A stretch of 55,778 bases of DNA from DASQEH01 sp038239485 (GTDB lineage: Bacteria; Actinomycetota; Actinomycetes; Propionibacteriales; Nocardioidaceae): contig JBBSET010000019.1 in the NCBI GenBank assembly GCA_038239485.1, forward strand, positions 1 through 55,778, written 5' to 3'. The notes beneath the pieces are model-generated. The model was not told the DNA's origin, did no database searches, and was given only the letters and a program-made list of their open reading frames with translations. This document shows, one piece after another, positions 23,878 to 31,839 of the stretch (its first letter is position 1; every line of letters begins with the position of its first letter). A program made the translations under genes and the position numbers.

Positions 23878-24837
23878 ATGGATCCGTTGACGTACTTCCA
23901 GGCCGTGGTCATCGGCGCGATGCAGGGCGCAAGTGAGCTCTTCCCTGTCTCGAGCCTCGGCCACTCCGTCCTCGTGCCGGCGCTGATCGGGGGCTCCTGG
24001 CAACACCTGGTCACCGAGTCTTCCTCGGCCAACAGCGGCGAGTCGCCGTACCTGGCCTTCATCGTCGCGCTTCACGTGGCCACCGCCATCGCCTTGCTGG
24101 CGTTCTTCTGGCGTGACTGGGTGCGCATCATCTCGGCGTTCTTCCGGTCATGCCTGAAGCGGCGGATCGAGAACTCCGACGAGCGGCTGGCGTGGCTCAT
24201 CGTCATCGCCACCGTCCCGGTAGGACTCACGGGACTGCTGCTCGAGCACACCTTCCGCACCCTTTTCGCCAAGCCGTTGGCGGCGGCGATCTTTCTCTTC
24301 ATCAACGGCCTGATCCTGTTCGCGGGCGAGCGGCTGCGCCGCCACGCCGAGGCTGAGGCCGCAAGCGCACAGCAGGGGACATCGCCGGAAGCCGGTGGCG
24401 GTGGCGGTGGCGGCGATGCCGGCACGGCTGTGGTCGTCGCGACGCCGCGCACCTTGCAGGACCTGAGCTTCCGCGAGGCAGGCGTGATCGGGCTCTTCCA
24501 GACGCTGGCGCTCTTTGCCGGAATCTCACGGTCAGGCATCACGATGGTTGCGGGGCTGCTGCGCGGTCTCGACCACGAGGACGCAGCGAAGTTCTCGTTC
24601 CTGTTGGCGACGCCTGTCATCTTCGCCGCAGGAGTCCTCAAGCTTCCGGTCCTCGCCGGGAGCGCCGGTGACGGTATCCGTGGCCAGGTGGTGGTCGGCG
24701 CGCTGGTGGCCGGTGTCACCGCCTACCTGACCGTACGCTTCCTCGTCCGCTTCTTCGAGACTCGGACATTGACACCGTTCGCGATCTACTGCCTCGTCGT
24801 CGGTGCTTTCTGCATCGTGCGCTTCAGCGTCGGCTGA
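23878..24837 (+). CDS. uppP: Undecaprenyl-diphosphatase UppP (BacA)
   Basis: A 319-residue membrane protein that dephosphorylates undecaprenyl diphosphate to regenerate the carrier lipid for peptidoglycan and other wall polymers. The two family motifs are present: QGASELFPVSSLGHSVL near residues 15-31 and FAGISRSGITMVAGLLRG in the C-terminal half. Between helices is a non-conserved insert of about 40 residues that includes eight glycines in a row (coded near 24394-24420); standard UppP proteins have a short loop here. The ATG at 23878 is chosen over 23848 because MDPLTYFQAVVIG matches the family start. It shares an operator design with the two-component genes. Confidence 0.9.
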   Translation: MDPLTYFQAVVIGAMQGASELFPVSSLGHSVLVPALIGGSWQHLVTESSSANSGESPYLAFIVALHVATAIALLAFFWRDWVRIISAFFRSCLKRRIENSDERLAWLIVIATVPVGLTGLLLEHTFRTLFAKPLAAAIFLFINGLILFAGERLRRHAEAEAASAQQGTSPEAGGGGGGGDAGTAVVVATPRTLQDLSFREAGVIGLFQTLALFAGISRSGITMVAGLLRGLDHEDAAKFSFLLATPVIFAAGVLKLPVLAGSAGDGIRGQVVVGALVAGVTAYLTVRFLVRFFETRTLTPFAIYCLVVGAFCIVRFSVG

Positions 24838-24838
24838 A
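24823..24838. terminator. Stem-loop across the uppP stop codon
   Basis: TTCAGC, loop GTCG, GCTGAA make a perfect 6-bp stem that contains the uppP TGA. It lies between uppP and the convergent kinase gene and could act in both directions. There is no T-run, as is common for high-GC actinobacterial terminators, so the function is inferred. Confidence 0.4.
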
Positions 24839-24868
24839 CCCGTCCAGGGCAGTGGCCGTCTCGACCGC

Positions 24869-26356
24869 TCACGCCGAGGGTAGTAGCACAGTGATCGTCA
24901 TCTCCGGTCCGTGGTCGCAGTCGACCGGCCTCCTGTGCCCCAGCCGTTCGTGCCGACCCCCGAAGCACAACCGAAGCTCCCCTCCGGCGTCGAGCACGAT
25001 GGCGTGGACGAGAGCGAGGCCAAGCCCTGCCCCCGGCCGGTTCCGCGCCGCGGGGGCTCGGGCGAAACGCATGTGCGCCCCGGCGAGCGTTTCAGCGTCC
25101 ATGCCGGCCCCCGAGTCCGCCACCCGGAGGCGGACCGTCTCCGGGACGCTGTCGACGGTCAGGGTCACGGGGGGGGCGCCGTGCAGAGCAGCGTTGTCCA
25201 TCAGGTTGGAGAGCAACTGGTCTGCCCGCGCCCGGTGTAGAGCCACCGGTGCCGCTCCCGATGTGACGGCTCGCAGGGCGTCCGGCTGGGCGTAGGTGCT
25301 GTTCGGCATGGCGAGGGCCCGGCGGCGTTCTACCTCCGCGCGTACCACCACCGCCACATCGACGGGCTCCGCCGACACGTTGCCGCTGCGGGTGCCGTTG
25401 CCGATCGTCCCCATTTCGAGGAGCTGGTCGGCCAGGCCGGACAGCCGCCGGATATCGGCCTCGACCTCCTCCAGTACCACCTCGTGCTGGTCGACAGTGC
25501 GTTTTCGCCGGCGAGCCAGCTGTACCCGGGTACCGATCAATGTCAGGGGGGTGCGCAGCTCGTGGCTGGCGTCGTTGACGAAGCGCCGTTCGTGCTCGAC
25601 CGCCTCCTCCAGCGCTTGCAGCATGTCGTTGAGGGTGTGGCCCAGCCGGGTGATCTCGTCGTCCCTGCCCCGGGGGACGTCGAGTCGGATGCCGGTCGCC
25701 CCACCGGCGACGTCGGCGGCTTGGCGGCGGTAGCGTTCGACGGGCCGCAGCGACGCCCGCGCGAGGCGATCCCCGACGAAGGCAGTGACCAGGGCCGTCG
25801 CGAGGCCCGCGAGCAGCAGCTGTGCGAGCAGCTCGCGCAGCGCCTCGTCGCGCTGCTTGCGCTCGGCCGCCACCACGAGCACCGCCGCTGAGCCGCGACT
25901 GCGGGAGGCAGGCGCGGTGCCCGGACCGCGGGAGGTCAACGCAGTCGCGTAGATGCGCAGAGCGCGATCATCGCTCGGGAGCAGCTCACCGACGTCGAGG
26001 CGGACGGGTTGTGTCAAGGCCTCACGCGCGGTGGCGGCGTCGATCAAGGGCCCGGTTGATCCCGAGGGGCTGCGCGACACGACGTGTCCGCGCGCATCGA
26101 GAACCTGGTAGTACTCGCCGCTGATCAGCGGCGACTGGCTGCGGAGCTTTCCGGTAGCCGACAGCTGGGTGGCCAAGCGGCTGCTGGTGTCGGTCAACTC
26201 CGTGTTCAGCTCCCGGTCGAGGGCGGTCTGCACCCGCAGGTAGACGAAGGTGCCGGCCGCCGCGAGGACAACGAGCATGGCGGCGGTGTAGCCCGCGACC
26301 AGCCGGATCCGAAGCGACATCGCGGGCGCCCGGCGCCATCGGCCCGCTGTTGTCAC
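24869..26356 (-). CDS. Membrane sensor histidine kinase
   Basis: A 495-residue two-helix sensor kinase. The first membrane helix is residues about 14-37 (LVAGYTAAMLVVLAAAGTFV), then an extracytoplasmic sensor of about 145 residues, and a second helix near 180-200 (LLAQLLLAGLATALVTAFVG). A HAMP segment follows (LRPVERYRRQAADV). The phosphoacceptor histidine is in FVNDASHELRTPLTL. The catalytic domain has LLSNLMDNAALHG (N box), VADSGAGMD and RPGAGLGLALVHAI. The GTG start overlaps the stop of the regulator gene (GTGA). The C-terminal part has a histidine/arginine-rich insert (FGGRHERLGHRRPVD) before the last strand. Partner: the regulator at 26353. Confidence 0.92.
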   Translation of the reverse strand: MTTAGRWRRAPAMSLRIRLVAGYTAAMLVVLAAAGTFVYLRVQTALDRELNTELTDTSSRLATQLSATGKLRSQSPLISGEYYQVLDARGHVVSRSPSGSTGPLIDAATAREALTQPVRLDVGELLPSDDRALRIYATALTSRGPGTAPASRSRGSAAVLVVAAERKQRDEALRELLAQLLLAGLATALVTAFVGDRLARASLRPVERYRRQAADVAGGATGIRLDVPRGRDDEITRLGHTLNDMLQALEEAVEHERRFVNDASHELRTPLTLIGTRVQLARRRKRTVDQHEVVLEEVEADIRRLSGLADQLLEMGTIGNGTRSGNVSAEPVDVAVVVRAEVERRRALAMPNSTYAQPDALRAVTSGAAPVALHRARADQLLSNLMDNAALHGAPPVTLTVDSVPETVRLRVADSGAGMDAETLAGAHMRFARAPAARNRPGAGLGLALVHAIVLDAGGELRLCFGGRHERLGHRRPVDCDHGPEMTITVLLPSA

Positions 26357-27042
26357 GTGCTCTTGGCGTCGACGCGGTATCCCGCGTTGCGAACCGTCGT
26401 GATGGTCGCGGTGTCGAAGGGGCGATCGATCTTGGCGCGCAGGCCCGCGATGTGGACGTCGATAACATTGCTACGAATGTCCGTCTCGCCGTCCCAGACC
26501 TCATCCAGGATGCGATACCTGGTGACGACCTGCCCAGCGCGTTCCACCAGCAGACGCAGGATGTCGAACTCTCGCGCAGACAGATTGATCTCCTGCCCGT
26601 TGCGGCTGACGCGGCGCGACAGCGGGTCGAGCACCAGGCCGTCGATCTGCAGCGGCGTGTCGTCGTCGTCCAGATTGGACCGTCGGTGCAGGGCCCGGAG
26701 CCGGGCCAAGAGCTCGTCGAGGTCGAACGGCTTGCTGAGATAGTCGTCGGCTCCCGCGTCCAGGCCCGAGATCTTGTCGCGCACGGACCCGCGCGCGGTG
26801 AGCATCAGCACCGGTGTACGCGATCCCAGGTCGCGGAGCCGGCGGCACACGGTCACCCCATCGAGCCCGGGCAGCATCCAGTCCAGCAAGATGACGTCGA
26901 AGGTGTGGAGGCTGCCGGGGGTGGCGGCAGCGAGCGCGTTCTGGCCGTCATGTTCGACATGGACGGTCCAGCCGGCTTCTTCGACCGACTGGCGCAGCAG
27001 CTCCGCCAGGCGTTCGTCGTCCTCGGCGATCAGGACGCGCAT
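26353..27042 (-). CDS. OmpR/PhoB-family response regulator
   Basis: A 229-residue regulator. The receiver has E7-D8-D9, phosphoacceptor D54 (DVILLDWMLPGLDG) and K104 (YLSKPF). The C-terminal winged helix includes LSAREFDILRLLVERAGQVVTR, with SNVIDVHIAGLRAKID as recognition helix and TTVRNAGYRVD as wing. The ATG at 27042 has GAGGAGGGAC directly upstream and begins the conserved MRVLIAEDD; the longer start at 27093 is not supported. It is first in the operon with its kinase. A copy of the 11-bp direct repeat sits before its own promoter, implying autoregulation. Confidence 0.93.
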   Translation of the reverse strand: MRVLIAEDDERLAELLRQSVEEAGWTVHVEHDGQNALAAATPGSLHTFDVILLDWMLPGLDGVTVCRRLRDLGSRTPVLMLTARGSVRDKISGLDAGADDYLSKPFDLDELLARLRALHRRSNLDDDDTPLQIDGLVLDPLSRRVSRNGQEINLSAREFDILRLLVERAGQVVTRYRILDEVWDGETDIRSNVIDVHIAGLRAKIDRPFDTATITTVRNAGYRVDAKST

Positions 27043-27075
27043 GTCCCTCCTCGGGCTGGTGTACGTCTGCCTTCG

Positions 27076-27107
27076 AGCGTAGAGACCTGACATGAAGGCG
27101 GCGTGAG
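27076..27107 (-). promoter_or_regulatory. Predicted autoregulatory operator and promoter of the two-component operon
   Basis: Read on the minus strand: CTCACG, 5 bases, TTCATG, 9 bases, TACGCT. The hexamers are 11 bp apart and the last element is a candidate -10, giving a leader of about 30 bases before the ATG at 27042. Layout and sequence match the sites before uppP and the DedA operon. The first hexamer is the least conserved of the set. Confidence 0.55.
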
Positions 27108-27123
27108 GCCGGCCGTGGCGGTC

Positions 27124-27155
27124 TTCATCGCGGCTTCATCTTTGCTGCATAGTCT
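27124..27155 (+). promoter_or_regulatory. Predicted operator and promoter of the DedA operon
   Basis: TTCATC at 27124, 5 bases, TTCATC at 27135, 9 bases, TAGTCT at 27150. The direct repeat is perfect with 11-bp spacing, the best of the three sites. It lies back to back with the minus-strand site at 27076-27107, only 16 bases apart, so one regulator could control both directions. Confidence 0.62.
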
Positions 27156-27202
27156 CATCGACCTGGCCCGTGCGGTGTCAGCTCGGTCGAGACAGAGAGA
27201 CG

Positions 27203-27859
27203 ATGGGCAGCCTCCTTCACCACCTCGTCACCATTCCGTCTCCCTGGGCGATGATCGTGATCGCGGTACTGGTCTTCGCTGAGGCCGCAGTGTTCGTCGG
27301 CTTCGTGCTCCCGGGTGAGACGGCTGTCCTGCTCGGAGGGGTGCTGGCCTCGACCGGACACCTGTCCCTCCCGCTCCTGCTCGTGGTCGTCGTGGCTGCT
27401 GCCGTTGTCGGCGACTCGGTCGGGTACGAGGTCGGCCGGCACTTCGGACCGCGAGTACTCGCCTGGCGAGCCCTCCAACGCCATCAGGCTCGTCTCGACT
27501 CCGCTCGTGAGTCGCTGCGCGACCGAGGCGGGTGGGCGATCTTCCTGGCCCGCTTCACTGCGTTCCTCCGTGCGGTCATGCCGGGTCTCGCCGGCGTGAG
27601 CGAGATGCCGTACCGGCGCTTCCTCGCGTTCAACGCCGCCGGCGGGCTCATCTGGGGGGTCGGCGTCACGCTGCTGGGGTATGTCGCCGGACGTTCGTAC
27701 ACCCGCGTGGCCACGCTGCTCAGCCGGTCAGGCCTCGTCGTGGTCGCCGCGATCGTCGTGCTCGCACTTGTCGGCTGGGCGGTGCGCAGACGCAGGCACC
27801 GTGCTGCCGCACCGCAGCGTGAGGATCCGGCAGACGACCTCACCCACGACATCTCGTGA
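27203..27859 (+). CDS. DedA-family membrane protein
   Basis: A 218-residue DedA/SNARE-associated-domain protein. FVLPGETAVLLGGVLASTG and VVAAAVVGDSVGYEVGRHFG are the first half. The signature FLARFTAFLRAVMPGLAGVSEMP follows, with GGLIWGVGVTLLGYVAG after it. DedA proteins have been shown to move undecaprenyl phosphate or other lipids across the membrane. The ATG at 27203 is preferred to 27170 because GAGAGACG precedes it and it fits family length. It is the first gene of a four-gene operon; its stop overlaps the glycosyltransferase GTG (GTGA). Confidence 0.9.
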   Translation: MGSLLHHLVTIPSPWAMIVIAVLVFAEAAVFVGFVLPGETAVLLGGVLASTGHLSLPLLLVVVVAAAVVGDSVGYEVGRHFGPRVLAWRALQRHQARLDSARESLRDRGGWAIFLARFTAFLRAVMPGLAGVSEMPYRRFLAFNAAGGLIWGVGVTLLGYVAGRSYTRVATLLSRSGLVVVAAIVVLALVGWAVRRRRHRAAAPQREDPADDLTHDIS

Positions 27860-28890
27860 CCGATGTCCTCCCCACAGTCGTGGTGATCTCGGCGAGCATC
27901 GGCGCCGGTCACGACGGCGCGGCTCGCGAGCTCACCCGGCGGTTCGTCAAGGGTGGCTACCAGGTTCGCCGGTATGACTTCCTCGACCTGCTGCCGGGCC
28001 CCATCGGAGGTTGGCTGAAGCGGCTCTACATGCAACAGCTGCTGAGAGCTCCGCGGACCTGGGGATGGCTGCTGTCCGGACTGGAGGCCCAAGGCTGGCT
28101 CTCGTGGCTCACCTGCTGGCTGATGGGATGTGCAAGCCGACGGGTGCTGCGAGCGATCGGAGACGACGCGGTGGCGGTTGTCTCGACCTACCCGCTGGCC
28201 AGCCAGGTGCTGGGTAGGCTGCGCCGGCGCAGTCGCCTCGCGGTGCCCGTCGCGACCTTCCTGACCGACATGTCGGTCCATCGACTCTGGGTTGCGGACG
28301 GTGTGGACGAGCACTGGGCACTACACGACGTGGCGGCGACCGAGGCCGGTCTTCTTGGTGCCGCGAATGTCGCGGTCGTGGGTCCGGCCGTGTGCCCCAG
28401 GTTCCGCCCCGCCCGGCCGCCGCTGGAGCGACGGCGCGCCCGCGAGCTCTTCGGCCTCCCAGCGACCGGCCCGCTCGTCCTTGTCGTCGCCGGGTCCTGG
28501 GGGGTGGGCGACGTACTCCAGACCGCCCGAGACATCGCCGGCACCGGCATGGCCACGCCGGTCCTGCTGTGTGGCGAGAACGACCGGCTCAAAAGGCTGT
28601 GGGAAGCCGACGGCCGCGGGATCGCCCTCGGGTGGGTGTGCGACATGCCGGCCTTGCTCAGCGCCATCGACCTTGTTGTGCAGAATGCCGGCGGGCTGAC
28701 GTCGTTGGAGTGCCGCACCGCGGCCACCACTGTCGTGACGTACCGGGCCCTGCCCGGACACGGCCTCAAGAACGCAGCGGCTCTCCATCAGGCGGGCTGG
28801 GTCGAGTGGATCCAGAACGCCGACGAGCTCGCCAGGCGGCTCGAGGAGATGTTCGGCGCGGAGGCCCCAGCGGCGGCGGTGGCGGCCTGA
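27856..28890 (+). CDS. MGDG-synthase-like glycosyltransferase (GT28 type)
   Basis: A 344-residue GT-B enzyme. The N-terminal half begins VVVISASIGAGHDGAARELT, the glycine-rich loop and histidine typical of MGDG synthase and MurG-like enzymes; LTDMSVHRLWV and HWALHDVAATEA follow. The C-terminal nucleotide-sugar domain contains LVVAGSWGVGDV, then LGWVCDMPALLSAIDLVVQN and AGGLTSLECRTAATTVVTY. Bacterial members glycosylate diacylglycerol or related lipids. The end is alanine-rich. It starts at GTG 27856 overlapping the DedA stop and is followed 11 bases later by a deacetylase gene. The acceptor is unknown; a lipid acceptor fits the operon. Confidence 0.85.
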   Translation: MTDVLPTVVVISASIGAGHDGAARELTRRFVKGGYQVRRYDFLDLLPGPIGGWLKRLYMQQLLRAPRTWGWLLSGLEAQGWLSWLTCWLMGCASRRVLRAIGDDAVAVVSTYPLASQVLGRLRRRSRLAVPVATFLTDMSVHRLWVADGVDEHWALHDVAATEAGLLGAANVAVVGPAVCPRFRPARPPLERRRARELFGLPATGPLVLVVAGSWGVGDVLQTARDIAGTGMATPVLLCGENDRLKRLWEADGRGIALGWVCDMPALLSAIDLVVQNAGGLTSLECRTAATTVVTYRALPGHGLKNAAALHQAGWVEWIQNADELARRLEEMFGAEAPAAAVAA

Positions 28891-28901
28891 TCACCTACCT
28901 C

Positions 28902-29669
28902 ATGGCGGGCACGGGTGCAGCCGTCCTCGCCCACGCCACCCCGGCACTGGCATCCTTGCGGCCGCTGAGACTGCGGCTCGCCCCAGGACTCGCCGGGATC
29001 GGCCGCTGCGACCACGTGGCTCTGACGTTCGACGACGGCCCGGATCCGCGCTCCACACCGAAGTTCGCCGCGCTCCTGGCCGCACACGACGTCAAGGCGA
29101 CGTTCTTCCTGCTCGGCACCATGCTCGCCAAACAGCCGGCGCTCGGTCGAGACCTGGTCGACGCCGGCCACGAGTTGGCTGTTCACGGGTGGAGCCACAC
29201 GTGCCTGCTCAGGCGCGGGCCGCGGGCAACCATCGACGACATCACCCGGGCGTACGACCTGGTCGCCGATGTCTGCGGCTCGCCGCCGCTGTGGTACCGA
29301 CCGCCCTACGGGCTGCTCACGACGGCGGCACTCGTCGCCGCCAGGCGACTCGGCATGACGCCGGTGCTCTGGACCGCGTGGGGACGCGACTGGACCGCCC
29401 GAGCCACTCCCGCATCCGTGCTCGACACTGTCGAACGGCAGGTGCACGGTGGCGGTACGGTTCTCCTGCACGACTCCGACTGCACGTCCGCGACCGGGGC
29501 CTGGCGCTCGGCGTACGGCGCTGTCCCCGCCCTGATCCATGGCCTTCGAGCTCGTCGGCTCGAGGCAGGGCCGCTGCGCGATCACGGTTTGCGCGTCCAG
29601 GACTTCGGTCCGCCGCACGAACACAGGTCCGACCGGCCGCCCTCGGTTTCGACAGGAGGAATGCCGTGA
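28902..29669 (+). CDS. Polysaccharide deacetylase (NodB-type)
   Basis: A 255-residue CE4-family protein. Motif 1 is TFDDGPDP with the catalytic and metal aspartates, motif 2 HGWSH with both metal histidines, motif 3 RPPYG, and motif 5 LLHDSD with the catalytic histidine. The N-terminus (AVLAHATPALASLRPLRLRL) is hydrophobic but not a clear signal peptide. Such enzymes remove acetyl groups from N-acetyl sugars of wall polymers or glycolipids. The ATG at 28902 follows the glycosyltransferase stop by 11 bases. Its last codon region (ATGCCGTGA) overlaps the start of the PAP2 gene. Confidence 0.88.
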   Translation: MAGTGAAVLAHATPALASLRPLRLRLAPGLAGIGRCDHVALTFDDGPDPRSTPKFAALLAAHDVKATFFLLGTMLAKQPALGRDLVDAGHELAVHGWSHTCLLRRGPRATIDDITRAYDLVADVCGSPPLWYRPPYGLLTTAALVAARRLGMTPVLWTAWGRDWTARATPASVLDTVERQVHGGGTVLLHDSDCTSATGAWRSAYGAVPALIHGLRARRLEAGPLRDHGLRVQDFGPPHEHRSDRPPSVSTGGMP

Positions 29670-30352
29670 GCCAGCCGAGAACGAGCCCCTTAACGGGTGG
29701 CGGACTCGCCGGACCCCTCGCCATGCTCGCCGTGAGCGTCGCCGTCTTCGTTCTGCTCGAACGAGTCGCGTCCCACCTCGTGAGAGCCGGCTCGCTCGAC
29801 GCTTGGGGGCACCGCCTCGCCGTCGCACACCGAAGCGATGTGCTCGTGTCGGTCGCGAAGGTCGTGACCGACGGCGGCACTGTTCTCGTCTCGTTGTCGC
29901 TGGTCCTCATCGGCGTCGCGCTGCTCTCCCCCCGACGGGGTTGGTACCGGATTGTGCCTGCCGCGTGGTCCGTCGCCGTGTTCGGACTGGGGTGGCTGAC
30001 GCGGCTCGCGGTCTCGGACGCACTCGCCAGACCTCGACCGCCAGCGCAAGACTGGGCGGTGACCACGAGTGGCTACGCCTTCCCCTCCGGGCACACGACC
30101 GCCGCTTCGCTGGCGGCCGGACTGCTGGTGTGGGCGGCAGTGCGCCGATTCTCGGGTCGTCGCCGGATCCTGGTGGCTTCGTGGGTGGTCGGCGGGGTGT
30201 TCGCCGCCGCGGTCGGGCTGACTCGCGTCTATCTCGGCGTCCACTGGCCGACCGACGTCCTGGGCGCCTGGGCGTTCTCCGCCGCGTGGCTGAGTGCAGC
30301 CGTCGTCGTACGGCGCCTAGCCGCCGCCCGCGGACGGTCCACCTCTGAGTAG
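29666..30352 (+). CDS. PAP2-family lipid phosphatase
   Basis: A 228-residue membrane phosphatase. All three motifs are visible: DALARPRPP (motif 1, with the usual K replaced), FPSGHTTAASLAAG (motif 2, catalytic H) and TRVYLGVHWPTDVLGAW (motif 3, catalytic H and D; an R at TRVY replaces the usual SR start). Four to six helices surround them. Such enzymes dephosphorylate undecaprenyl diphosphate or phosphatidic acid. The start is GTG 29666, with AGGAGGA 5 bases upstream and a GTGA overlap with the deacetylase. It closes the DedA operon and complements UppP. Confidence 0.9.
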   Translation: MSQPRTSPLTGGGLAGPLAMLAVSVAVFVLLERVASHLVRAGSLDAWGHRLAVAHRSDVLVSVAKVVTDGGTVLVSLSLVLIGVALLSPRRGWYRIVPAAWSVAVFGLGWLTRLAVSDALARPRPPAQDWAVTTSGYAFPSGHTTAASLAAGLLVWAAVRRFSGRRRILVASWVVGGVFAAAVGLTRVYLGVHWPTDVLGAWAFSAAWLSAAVVVRRLAAARGRSTSE

Positions 30353-30428
30353 TCGGCACCGGCCGCGGACCGGAAGGCCGGATGAGCCCTGGCCAACGCT
30401 GCGGACGCGGGTCCGAGACGCGATCGGT

Positions 30429-30851
30429 CTACCGACCGTCTCGGGTGAGTGTCTCCAGGCCCGAACGCTGGTCCGCCGAGAGCTCGACGGTGTCGCCGGA
30501 CGGCCCGTCGACATGGACGTACACGTGCCGCGTCTCGGCAGAGGGCGGCTCACCGGACTGCCGGATCCGGGTGGTCATGACGACGCTGGTGCGCCCGATC
30601 GATGCGACGGTGGATGCCACGTCGAGCTCGGCGTCGGTCCCGATCTCGGAGCGGAAGTCGATCTCGAGCCTGGCGGTGTAGAGTGCCCGCCCGGTCTCCA
30701 GCCGGTATGCCTCGCTCAGTCCGATCGCCTCGAGGGCTTGCTCGTTGGCCACAGCAGCGATAGCCGCGTAGGCCGCGTCGGTGACATGGCCGTTGTAGTC
30801 GATCCATTCGGGATGCTCGGCCACCCGGATGTTGCAGAGCCACTCAGGCAT
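30429..30851 (-). CDS. cdhB: 4HBT-family thioesterase, candidate betainyl-CoA thioesterase
   Basis: A 140-residue hotdog-fold thioesterase: EWIDYNGHVTDAAYAAI holds the catalytic loop of the 4HBT family (the usual D/N-x-x-x-H). ALYTARLEIDFRSEIG forms the core strand. In Pseudomonas the cdhB thioesterase releases glycine betaine from betainyl-CoA in carnitine breakdown. The assignment here rests on the neighbours cdhA and cdhC rather than on a diagnostic residue. The ATG at 30851 is preferred to a TTG at 30860; the gene overlaps the end of cdhA by 8 bases. It is last in the operon. Confidence 0.75.
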   Translation of the reverse strand: MPEWLCNIRVAEHPEWIDYNGHVTDAAYAAIAAVANEQALEAIGLSEAYRLETGRALYTARLEIDFRSEIGTDAELDVASTVASIGRTSVVMTTRIRQSGEPPSAETRHVYVHVDGPSGDTVELSADQRSGLETLTRDGR

Positions 30852-31839
30852 GGTCGGCAACGTCCGTGGTCGTTCGAACGCCGCCGACTCGGTGTGCCTC
30901 GAGCAGGAGCAGCAAGTCGACCAGGAACGCGTCGCGGCGTTGTTGCAGCTCCAGCACCGTCTGCCCCGCGGCGGTCTGCACAGCGCCTGCCACTACGCGG
31001 TCACGCAGCTCCGGGGTGAGCTCCGGGGCGTCCAGGCGTGTCCAGGGCTCCAGCAGGGCGGGGCCGAAATGATCCAGCATGTGCGCCATGCCGCCGGGGC
31101 CGCCGGCCAGGTGGAAGGTGAGGATGGGGCCCATCAGGGCCCATCGAAGACCGGGGCCGTACACGATCGAGTCGTCGATCTGCTGCGGCGTCGCCTGCCC
31201 CGAGTCGATCATGTGGAGCGCCTCCCGCCACAGCGCCTCCTGCAACCTGTTGCCCACGAACCCCGACACCTCGCGGTCCATGGTGAGACAGACCTTGCCG
31301 GCGAGGGTGTAGAACTCGGTGGCCCACAGCACCGTCTCCCGGTCGGTGGCCGCGCCGCCGACCACTTCGACCAGCGGGATCAGATACGGCGGGTTGAAAG
31401 GGTGGCCGACGACGAAGCGGCCGGGGGTGGCGCACATGACGGCCATCTCGCTCATCGAGAAGCCCGATGTGCTCGAGCCCACGACGACGCCGGGCCGGGT
31501 CGCAGCGTCGATGGCTGCCAGCAGCTCCGTCTTCGCGGGCAGCACCTCCGGCGACGACTCCTGCACGAAGTCGGCGGTCGACAGGGCATCCTCGAGCGAG
31601 TCGGCGAACCGGAGCCGGTCCCGACCGGCGCCCTCGCTCAGCCCGAGCCGCTCCAGGGAGGGCCAGGCGGTGTCCAGGAGCGACGCCAGCCTCCGCTCGG
31701 CGTCCGGTCCTGGGTCCCAGGCGACGACGTCATACCCCGTTCGGAGGAAGTGCGCGGCCCAGCCTCCGCCGATGACCCCCGTGCCGACGACGGAGACAGT
31801 ACGGACGGCGTCAGGCGCTGGTCGTGCGGCCCGGCTCAC
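30844..31839 (-). CDS. cdhA: 3-hydroxyacyl-CoA-dehydrogenase-family protein, candidate L-carnitine dehydrogenase
   Basis: A 331-residue NAD-dependent dehydrogenase. The Rossmann motif is VSVVGTGVIGGGWAAHFL; the catalytic region VVGSSTSGFSMSEM and GHPFNPPYLIPLVEVVGG holds the histidine; VGNRLQEALWREALH and GPGLRWALMGPILTFHLAG follow. The WALMG-x-x-x-x-H-x-AGG segment is typical of L-carnitine dehydrogenases and distinguishes them from fatty-acid enzymes. The reaction is carnitine plus NAD to 3-dehydrocarnitine. The GTG start overlaps the stop of the cleavage enzyme (GTGA). Moderately firm, because of the three-gene context. Confidence 0.82.
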   Translation of the reverse strand: MSRAARPAPDAVRTVSVVGTGVIGGGWAAHFLRTGYDVVAWDPGPDAERRLASLLDTAWPSLERLGLSEGAGRDRLRFADSLEDALSTADFVQESSPEVLPAKTELLAAIDAATRPGVVVGSSTSGFSMSEMAVMCATPGRFVVGHPFNPPYLIPLVEVVGGAATDRETVLWATEFYTLAGKVCLTMDREVSGFVGNRLQEALWREALHMIDSGQATPQQIDDSIVYGPGLRWALMGPILTFHLAGGPGGMAHMLDHFGPALLEPWTRLDAPELTPELRDRVVAGAVQTAAGQTVLELQQRRDAFLVDLLLLLEAHRVGGVRTTTDVADHA

